This document shows, piece after piece, positions 1-5,013 of a stretch of 5,013 bases of DNA. The notes below the pieces were generated by a model. It was not told the origin of the DNA and ran no database searches. It saw only the letters and a list, made by a program, of their open reading frames with translations. The stretch spans positions 1 through 5,013 of the forward strand of contig CAMYWS010000115.1 of assembly GCA_947302865.1 (NCBI GenBank), in the 5' to 3' direction. Positions within the stretch are counted from its first letter, which is position 1; each line of letters opens with the position of its first letter. Source of the DNA: an uncultured Clostridia bacterium (GTDB taxonomy: Bacteria; Bacillota_A; Clostridia; Christensenellales; CAG-138). The position numbers and the translations under genes are program-made.

Positions 1-1872
1 GCGCTTGACATCGCGGGCGCGATCTCAAACGGACTCAAAAAGGCGACCCTTTGCTGCGCAATCAACGGCGAGCGCGCGGACGCGTTCCGCCCGATCAATG
101 AAGACTGCGAACTGAAGCTTCTGACATGGGAGGACGAGGACGGACGCTGGGCGTATCGCCACACCGGCTCGCATATCCTTGCGCAGGCGGTGAAGCGCCT
201 CTGGCCGGAGGCGAAGCTTGCCATCGGTCCCGCGATCGCGGACGGCTTCTATTACGATTTTGATTCTCCGCATGCGTTCACGCCGGACGATTTCAAGGCG
301 ATCGAGAAGGAGATGGAGCGCATCGTAAACGAGAACCACAAGCTCGAACGCTTCGAGCTCCCGCGTGAGGAAGCGATCGCGTTCATGCAGGAGAAGGGTG
401 AACCCTACAAGGTCGAGCTCATCGAGGACCTTCCCGAGGACGAGACAATCAGCTTCTATCGGCAGGGCGAGTTCGTCGACCTCTGCGCAGGTCCGCACGT
501 CGCAAGCACCGGCAAGGTCAAGAACATCAAGATCATGAGTCTTGCGGGCGCATACTGGCGCGGCTCGGAGAAGAACAAGATGCTGCAGCGCATCTACGCC
601 ACCGCGTTTGCGAAGAAAGAGGACCTCGAAGCGTACATCACCCGCATCGAGGAAGCGAAGAAGCGCGACCACAGAAAGCTCGGCCGCGAGCTCGGTCTCT
701 TCATGACCGACGAGCTCGTCGGAAAGGGCATGCCGATGTTTTTGCCGAAGGGATACACGCTTTGGCGCATCCTTGAGGACTACATCCGCGACCGCGAGAT
801 CAAGACCGGCTATCAGCATGTTCTGACCCCGTGTATCGGCACCGTCAACCTCTACAAGACTTCGGGACACTGGGATCACTATCAGCAGAACATGTTCCCG
901 GCGATGAACGTGGAGGACGAGACCTATGTGCTGCGCCCGATGAACTGCCCGCACCACATGCGCATCTACGCAAATTCGCCGCATTCCTACCGGAACCTGC
1001 CGGTCCGCATCGGCGAGATCGCGCACGATTTCCGCTATGAGGCGTCCGGCACGCTGAAGGGTATTGAACGCGGACGGCACTTCTGCCAGAACGACGCGCA
1101 CCTGTTCGTGACCCCCGAGCAGATCAAGGACGAATTCGCAAAGGTCGTCGACCTGATCTTCTCGACCTATAAGGACTTCGGCATCACGAACTACCGCTGC
1201 GCGCTGTCGCTGCGCGACCCTGCCGACAAGGTCAAGTATCATGACGACGACGAGATGTGGAACACCGCGGAGAACGCGCTGCGCGACGTATTGAACTCGC
1301 TCGGGCTCGAATACACCGAGGAGATCGGCGAAGCGGCGTTCTACGGTCCGAAGCTCGACGTCTACGTCACGCCCGCCGTCGGCGCGGAATACACGCTCTC
1401 CACCTGCCAGCTCGACTTCTGCCTGCCGGCACGGTTCAACCTGACCTACATCGACAAGGACGGCAAGGAGCGCACGCCGGTCGTGCTGCACCGCGCGATC
1501 CTCGGCTCTTTGGACCGCTTTATGGCGTATCTCATCGAGGAAACGATGGGCGCGTTCCCGACCTGGCTCGCGCCGGTGCAGGTCAAGATCATGACCATTA
1601 CCGACCGCGCAAACGACGCGGCGGAAGCGGTACGGGAGGCGCTTGAGGAGAAGGGCATCCGCGCGGAGACCGACCTCAGAAACGAGAAGATCGGCTTCAA
1701 GATCCGCGAGGCGCAGATGATGAAGATTCCGTACATGCTCGTCATCGGCGACAAGGAAGCGGAGAACGGCACCGTTGCGGTGCGTTCGCGCAAAGACGGC
1801 GATCTCGGCGCGATGCCGGTCGACGCATTCATCGAAAAGATCACGGAAGAGATCAGAACCAGAGCGAAATAA
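1..1872 (+). CDS. thrS: Threonyl-tRNA synthetase (ThrRS), 5'-truncated by the window edge
   Basis: Cytoplasmic class II synthetase that charges tRNA-Thr with threonine and edits mischarged Ser-tRNA-Thr. The frame is open from base 1 and gives 623 residues before TAA. Spacing against the 642-residue E. coli enzyme implies about 19 residues are missing, so an internal GTG or ATG start (such as 190) is not the true start. Domains in window numbering: end of TGS (1-43), editing domain (44-205) with its H54-x3-H58 pair and C162/H166 (DLCAGPH), class II core (about 225-518), and HGTP anticodon-binding domain (about 523-623). The catalytic zinc ligands are all present: C316 (MNCPHH), H367 (NDAH) and H497 (LHRA). 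Motif 2 arginine is R345 (FRYE) and motif 3 arginine is R506 (LDRF). The core reads IAHDFRYE and TLSTCQLDF where E. coli and B. subtilis have G-x-x-HR and QCGT-x-Q-x-DF, a wording I associate with clostridial ThrRS. A terminator follows directly, so it is transcribed separately from the downstream genes. Any T-box leader would lie upstream of the window. Confidence 0.98.
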   Translation, partial: ALDIAGAISNGLKKATLCCAINGERADAFRPINEDCELKLLTWEDEDGRWAYRHTGSHILAQAVKRLWPEAKLAIGPAIADGFYYDFDSPHAFTPDDFKAIEKEMERIVNENHKLERFELPREEAIAFMQEKGEPYKVELIEDLPEDETISFYRQGEFVDLCAGPHVASTGKVKNIKIMSLAGAYWRGSEKNKMLQRIYATAFAKKEDLEAYITRIEEAKKRDHRKLGRELGLFMTDELVGKGMPMFLPKGYTLWRILEDYIRDREIKTGYQHVLTPCIGTVNLYKTSGHWDHYQQNMFPAMNVEDETYVLRPMNCPHHMRIYANSPHSYRNLPVRIGEIAHDFRYEASGTLKGIERGRHFCQNDAHLFVTPEQIKDEFAKVVDLIFSTYKDFGITNYRCALSLRDPADKVKYHDDDEMWNTAENALRDVLNSLGLEYTEEIGEAAFYGPKLDVYVTPAVGAEYTLSTCQLDFCLPARFNLTYIDKDGKERTPVVLHRAILGSLDRFMAYLIEETMGAFPTWLAPVQVKIMTITDRANDAAEAVREALEEKGIRAETDLRNEKIGFKIREAQMMKIPYMLVIGDKEAENGTVAVRSRKDGDLGAMPVDAFIEKITEEIRTRAK

Positions 1873-1885
1873 CGGGAAAAAGACG

Positions 1886-1924
1886 CCGGGATCGTCCGTT
1901 TCGGGACGGTCCCGGTTTTTCTTT
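1886..1924 (+). terminator. Rho-independent terminator after thrS
   Basis: The arms 1886-1897 (ccgggatcgtcc) and 1904-1915 (ggacggtcccgg) pair over 12 bp with a single G-U wobble. They enclose the 6-nt loop gtttcg and are followed at once by TTTTTCTTT (1916-1924). The hairpin begins 13 nt after the thrS stop codon. An A-run at 1877-1881 sits before the stem, so weak function on the opposite strand is possible, but no minus-strand gene is present to use it. Confidence 0.94.
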
Positions 1925-1945
1925 GCCGGTTCTTGACCGTTTTGC

Positions 1946-1974
1946 TTGACGAGTGGACAAAGACGGCGTAAAAT
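1946..1974 (+). promoter_or_regulatory. Sigma-A-type promoter for the DUF2232-gdpP-rplI unit
   Basis: TTGACG (1946-1951, 5/6 to the -35 consensus) and TAAAAT (1969-1974, 5/6 to the -10 consensus) are separated by exactly 17 nt. The site lies just after the thrS terminator, where a new transcription unit is expected. Normal spacing puts the start of transcription at about 1980-1982, on the ATG of the next gene (1981). A second TTGACC at 1933-1938 has no acceptable -10 box at the matching distance (gacaaa). Called by eye; no transcript data. Confidence 0.75.
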
Positions 1975-1980
1975 GAAAAC

Positions 1981-3021
1981 ATGGAATTTTGTAATCGTAC
2001 CAAACCGACCGACCGCATCTGGCCGTATCTCATCGGCGCCGTACTCGGGACGCTCGCGCTTGCGTTCGTTTCGTCCGACGCGTGGCTCGGCGGCATGACG
2101 CAGCCGGCGGCGATGCTCCTTGCAAGCTTTGTAAAGCAGCTTCTGACCGTCATGCTGCTTTTCATCGTGCCTTCGCTTACGGCATGGCTTGCGCACCGGA
2201 TGTCGCCGTGGGCGATCCCGGGGCTGATCGTGTTCGCGTTCGGCGCGGGGCTTCTCGTGACCGGCAATCTTACGGACGCCCTGTATACGACGGCGCTCTG
2301 CGCGCTGCCCGGCGCGGGGCTGTACGGCTTGCAGCGGCTGAAGCTTTCGAACTTCCGGACGGTGATCTACGCGTCGTTTGTGAACCTTGCGGCGCTGTTC
2401 ATATTCGTGTGCCTTCGCGACCTCATCCGGTCCGGCGACGCGTACGCTTCCTATAAACAGCTTGTCGCAGCCTACGGAGACCTGATGAACCGGCTTGCGC
2501 TCTCGGCCGATCCGACGGGCGAGCTGGGAATCGGCACGGAGTCGGAGACGATCGTGAAGATGCTGCGCGTCAATGCGGACGCCTACTGCGTGGCGATCCT
2601 GCTTGTGCCTGCGATGACAGCGGGACTTTCCAACGTGCTGTTTTCGCATCTCTTTAACCGGCGCGGCGACGCGGATCTTACAAAACTGCCGCCGTTTTCG
2701 GAATGGCGGTGCGAGCGGGGATACGTCATTTTCGCCGGCGTGTTCCTGCTTGCGACAATGATGCTGGGCATGTTCGGATGGCACACGGCGGACGCGCTGT
2801 CCGGCATTGCCGCGGTGATGTGGCGGATGCCGTGTATGCTGGGCGGATTGTGCGCGACGCGGCGGCTCGGCGTACGGCTCAGACGGATGTGGATCTTTTG
2901 GGTGTCGATCGCGCTGCTGGTCACGCTGCCGCTTGCAGCGGGCGTCATGCTGACGCTGCTCGGCTTTATGGCCGCCTTGCGGAAGCCAATGAACGCGGGA
3001 GAGGACGGAGAACGGAAATGA
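1981..3021 (+). CDS. DUF2232 / YybS-like polytopic membrane protein of unknown function
   Basis: A 346-residue integral membrane protein; B. subtilis YybS is of similar size (about 310). Hydrophobic segments lie at about 14-31, 43-71, 77-95, 99-118, 128-146, 201-225, 248-266, 270-291 and 303-333, the last long enough for a short hairpin. Positive residues between segments (HRM at 72-74, QRLKLSNFR at 118-126, NRR at 226-228, RRLGVRLRR at 294-302) suit a cytoplasmic N-terminus. This puts the roughly 55-residue loop 147-200 outside. The segment LPPFSEWR (236-243) before TM7 resembles a conserved stretch I recall from DUF2232 proteins. Assignment rests on topology, that motif and position directly before gdpP and rplI, as in Bacillus. 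No biochemical function is known to me. ATG 1981 is the only usual start before TM1, since an in-frame TAA lies at 1969-1971. It has no clear Shine-Dalgarno and sits 6 nt after the -10 box. Its TGA overlaps the gdpP start. Confidence 0.85.
   Translation: MEFCNRTKPTDRIWPYLIGAVLGTLALAFVSSDAWLGGMTQPAAMLLASFVKQLLTVMLLFIVPSLTAWLAHRMSPWAIPGLIVFAFGAGLLVTGNLTDALYTTALCALPGAGLYGLQRLKLSNFRTVIYASFVNLAALFIFVCLRDLIRSGDAYASYKQLVAAYGDLMNRLALSADPTGELGIGTESETIVKMLRVNADAYCVAILLVPAMTAGLSNVLFSHLFNRRGDADLTKLPPFSEWRCERGYVIFAGVFLLATMMLGMFGWHTADALSGIAAVMWRMPCMLGGLCATRRLGVRLRRMWIFWVSIALLVTLPLAAGVMLTLLGFMAALRKPMNAGEDGERK
3007..3010 (+). promoter_or_regulatory. Shine-Dalgarno site for gdpP
   Basis: GGAG lies 7 nt before ATG 3018, inside a purine-rich stretch (2997-3010) that forms the last codons of the DUF2232 gene. 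It fixes the gdpP start at 3018 rather than at the in-frame ATG 2703, which would overlap the upstream gene by more than 300 nt and add an Arg/Ala-rich extension with no family counterpart. Confidence 0.8.
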
Positions 3022-4958
3022 AACAATACGGAGGGATCCTGATCGCATTCGCTGCGATCGTCGCGCTCGGCGCGGGAGCGATCGCGCTCTTTACGAAGCA
3101 GTATTATATCGCGCTTGCGGTGCTGGGCACAGGGCTTCTGTGGCTCGGGATCATGGCGCTGCTGTTCCATCGCATAGCCGGAAAACAGCAGGCAAAGATG
3201 GATCGCGTCTTCCGCGAAAACGACAGCGCGGTTTCCCTGCTTGCCGGGAATATCTCTATTCCGTGCGCGATCGTGGATCTTTCCGGGCGCATCACGTGGC
3301 GCAACAACGCGTTTGCGTCGCTGTTCGACGGACAGGACGTGCATGACGTGGTGCCGGAGTTTGACGGGAAAAACCCGATCCGCACGCTGCAGATCGAGCA
3401 CAACGGCAGCAATTATCAGGTCATGAACATGCTCGTGAAGCGCGAGAAGGAAAAGAAACTCGTGCTGCAGTACTGGCTCGACCGCACGGAAGCGGCGCAT
3501 TATCAGCGGCTGTACACCGAGCAGCGCCCGTACGTGGCGATGATCCTGGTCGACAACTATGAGGAGCTTTTAAGCGACACGCAGATCCACAGTACGGCGG
3601 TGCTGGCGGAGGTCGAGCGGCTGATCGCGGAACTCAGTAAACGCCTCGGCGGGCTGTACCGCCGCTATGACAACGGACGGTTCATTCTGGTGCTCGAGGC
3701 GAAGCAGATGCAGCAGCTCGAGCAGGAAAAATTCACGCTTCTGGAGCAGGCGCACCGCATCGATACGGGCTCGTCCTCGGCGGTTTCCCTGTCGATGGGC
3801 TTCGGCATCGCACCGCGGCTTGCGCAGTCCGAGCAGGACGCGCGCCGCGCGCTGGAGCTCGCGCTCGGCCGCGGCGGCGATCAGGTCGTGGTCAAGGACG
3901 GGACGGACTACCGCTTCTTCGGCGGAAAACGGCAGCACGATCCGCGGCAGTCTCGTGTCAAAGCAAGGCTTTTCTCGAAGGCGCTCTATCAGCTGTTTGA
4001 AAACAGCGGCGACGTATTCATCATGGGTCACCGCAACTCCGACATGGACTGCGTCGGCGCGGCGCTCGGCGTCGTGACCTGCGCAAATCACGTCGGCGCG
4101 CATGCCTATATCGTGCTTGACGCGGTGAACACCACGATCGAGGACGCCGTGAAAACACTCGAGAGCTCCGGCGCGGGATCGCTGATCATCACACCGGAAC
4201 GGGCGGCGGAGATGATGCGGGAGAATTCGGTGCTCGTCGTGGTGGACACGCAGCGCGCGTCGGTCACAGTCGCGCCGCAGCTTCTGAAGATGACGGAGCA
4301 TATCGTGCTGATCGACCACCATCGCCGCAGCGCGGACTATATCGACAATGCGACGCTGCACTATCTTGAAACGCGCGCGTCGAGCGCGAGCGAGATGGTG
4401 ACCGAGGTCATGCAGTACTTTGCGGACAGCGTGAAGCCCTCGGCGTTTACATGCAGCGCGCTGCTTGCCGGCATCACGGTCGACACGAAACAGTTCGCGT
4501 TCAACGTCGGCTCGCGCACGTTCGACGCGGCGGGGTACCTCCGCCGAAACGGCGCGGACCTGAGCTCGGTCAAGCAGATGTTCCAGAACGACTATGAAAG
4601 CTACGTGCGCTGCGCAAACGTCGTCGAGCGCGCGCAGATCCGCAAGAGCGGCATCGCGATCTCGATGTGCGATAAAAACGCGCCGGACAGCCAGCTTCTG
4701 GCGGCGCAGGCGGCGGATGAGCTCCTGGGCATTCGCGGCATCTATGCGGCGTTCGTGCTTGCGGAGACGGACGAGCAGGTCGCCATCTCCGGCAGAAGCT
4801 ACGGACAGATCAACGTGCAGGTCATCCTCGAACGGCTGGGAGGCGGCGGACATCTCACGATGGCGGGCGCGCAGCTGAAGGGCGCGACCTCGGCGGAAGC
4901 GCTTGAAAAGCTCGAGGAAGCGATCGACTGGTATGAAACGGAGAATCCGGAGAGATAA
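3018..4958 (+). CDS. gdpP: Cyclic-di-AMP phosphodiesterase GdpP (DHH/DHHA1, membrane-bound)
   Basis: Hydrolyses the second messenger c-di-AMP to 5'-pApA at the cytoplasmic membrane, and so affects K+/osmolyte balance and cell-wall stress in Bacillota. The 646 residues match the usual ~650-660 length. Order: two TM helices (about 5-26 and 29-51); a degenerate PAS domain (about 66-155; PCAIVDLSGRITWRNN at 82-97); a degenerate GGDEF domain (about 171-300) in which the signature loop reads RYDNGRF (216-222); then DHH (about 333-490) and DHHA1 (about 545-640). Metal and catalytic residues are visible: H338/D342/D344 (GHRNSDMD), D410 (VVVDT), the DHH triad 433-435 (LIDHHRRS) and D489 (TVDTKQF). RTFDAAGYLRRNGAD (500-514) and the DHHA1 glycine loop GGGGH (608-612, after INVQVILERL) are typical of GdpP. 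The start, ATG 3018, overlaps the preceding TGA as ATGA, which suggests translational coupling. rplI follows after 18 nt. All expected catalytic residues are present, so it should be active. Confidence 0.97.
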   Translation: MKQYGGILIAFAAIVALGAGAIALFTKQYYIALAVLGTGLLWLGIMALLFHRIAGKQQAKMDRVFRENDSAVSLLAGNISIPCAIVDLSGRITWRNNAFASLFDGQDVHDVVPEFDGKNPIRTLQIEHNGSNYQVMNMLVKREKEKKLVLQYWLDRTEAAHYQRLYTEQRPYVAMILVDNYEELLSDTQIHSTAVLAEVERLIAELSKRLGGLYRRYDNGRFILVLEAKQMQQLEQEKFTLLEQAHRIDTGSSSAVSLSMGFGIAPRLAQSEQDARRALELALGRGGDQVVVKDGTDYRFFGGKRQHDPRQSRVKARLFSKALYQLFENSGDVFIMGHRNSDMDCVGAALGVVTCANHVGAHAYIVLDAVNTTIEDAVKTLESSGAGSLIITPERAAEMMRENSVLVVVDTQRASVTVAPQLLKMTEHIVLIDHHRRSADYIDNATLHYLETRASSASEMVTEVMQYFADSVKPSAFTCSALLAGITVDTKQFAFNVGSRTFDAAGYLRRNGADLSSVKQMFQNDYESYVRCANVVERAQIRKSGIAISMCDKNAPDSQLLAAQAADELLGIRGIYAAFVLAETDEQVAISGRSYGQINVQVILERLGGGGHLTMAGAQLKGATSAEALEKLEEAIDWYETENPER

Positions 4959-4976
4959 GAAAGGACGGAACGGACG

Positions 4977-5013
4977 ATGAAGGTATTGCTTTTGGAAGAC
5001 GTAAAGGGCAGCG
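4977..5013 (+). CDS. rplI: 50S ribosomal protein L9, N-terminus only (cut by window end)
   Basis: Twelve complete codons read MKVLLLEDVKGS, which matches the conserved bL9 N-terminus (MKVILLEDVKGLG and variants). bL9 binds domain V of 23S rRNA near the L1 stalk and helps hold reading frame. The gene starts 18 nt after the gdpP stop, with AAAGGA at 4960-4965 (11 nt before ATG) as the likely ribosome-binding site. No terminator or promoter is visible in the gap, so it is probably co-transcribed with gdpP. The order gdpP-rplI is the one known from Bacillus, which supports the call despite the short fragment. Confidence 0.9.
   Translation, partial: MKVLLLEDVKGS

Noticed and set aside
1933..1961. 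Second promoter using TTGACC at 1933-1938
   Set aside because: At 17 nt downstream the sequence is gacaaa, a poor -10 match. The nearby TTGACG/TAAAAT pair is far better.
1974..2100. Short + strand frame from ATG at 1973-1975, overlapping the DUF2232 start, as a possible leader peptide
   Set aside because: It starts inside the -10 box, so the start codon would lie upstream of the predicted transcript start. It has no ribosome-binding site, and its translation shows no leader-peptide character.
2703..3017. Possible 105-residue N-terminal extension of GdpP from ATG 2703
   Set aside because: It overlaps the DUF2232 coding sequence in another frame, is Arg/Ala-rich and unlike any GdpP N-terminus. 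ATG 3018 has a well-placed GGAG and gives the normal family start with two TM helices.
25..3048. Minus-strand open frame of 1007 codons across thrS, the intergenic gap and the DUF2232 gene
   Set aside because: It is antisense to two well-recognised genes and runs straight through a terminator and promoter. Its product is a low-complexity Arg/His/Asp/Leu-rich string with no recognisable domain. G/C-rich third positions on the + strand remove stop codons from the complementary frame, which explains its length.
232..3085. Octamer GCGATCGC three times (232-239, 373-380, 3078-3085), resembling the cyanobacterial HIP1 repeat
   Set aside because: The copies fall in coding sequence rich in GCG, ATC and GCG-type codons, where codon bias alone makes the octamer likely. 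Three copies are too few to claim a repeat family, and the gene content is Bacillota, not cyanobacterial.
3570..4853. Minus-strand open frame of 427 codons opposite gdpP
   Set aside because: Same GC-rich shadow effect. The + strand encodes an intact GdpP with all catalytic motifs, and the antisense product has no recognisable fold.

Overview
The window holds four protein-coding genes, all on the + strand, in a layout typical of a Bacillota (Firmicutes) chromosome. In order they are: the 3' ~97% of thrS (threonyl-tRNA synthetase), an uncharacterised polytopic membrane protein of the DUF2232/YybS type, gdpP (the membrane-anchored DHH/DHHA1 cyclic-di-AMP phosphodiesterase), and the first 12 codons of rplI (ribosomal protein L9). 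The order yybS - gdpP (yybT) - rplI is the known Bacillus subtilis order. The DNA is clearly GC-rich by eye, with a strong preference for G/C at third codon positions. The ThrRS carries active-site wording that I associate with clostridial enzymes rather than Bacillus. A GC-rich member of the Clostridia, for example a gut lineage, is therefore the best guess; genus cannot be assigned.

Region by region: 1-1872 is thrS, cut at its 5' end (about 19 residues of the TGS domain are missing) and otherwise intact. 1873-1980 is the only real intergenic gap. It holds a strong Rho-independent terminator (1886-1924) that closes the thrS unit, then a near-consensus sigma-A-type promoter (-35 at 1946-1951, -10 at 1969-1974). 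1981-3021 is the DUF2232 gene, 3018-4958 is gdpP (ATGA overlap with the gene before it), and 4977 onward is rplI, 18 nt after gdpP.

Together the last three genes look like one transcript: an unknown membrane protein translationally coupled to the enzyme that degrades the second messenger c-di-AMP, read through into a ribosomal protein gene. The most unusual local detail is that the promoter -10 box lies only 6 nt before the DUF2232 start codon. The predicted transcript would then begin at or next to the ATG and be leaderless.

This is mostly a conserved housekeeping region. I found no mobile element, CRISPR array, RNA gene or clearly new system. The very long minus-strand open frame (25-3048) and the other overlapping frames are artefacts of GC-rich coding sequence.
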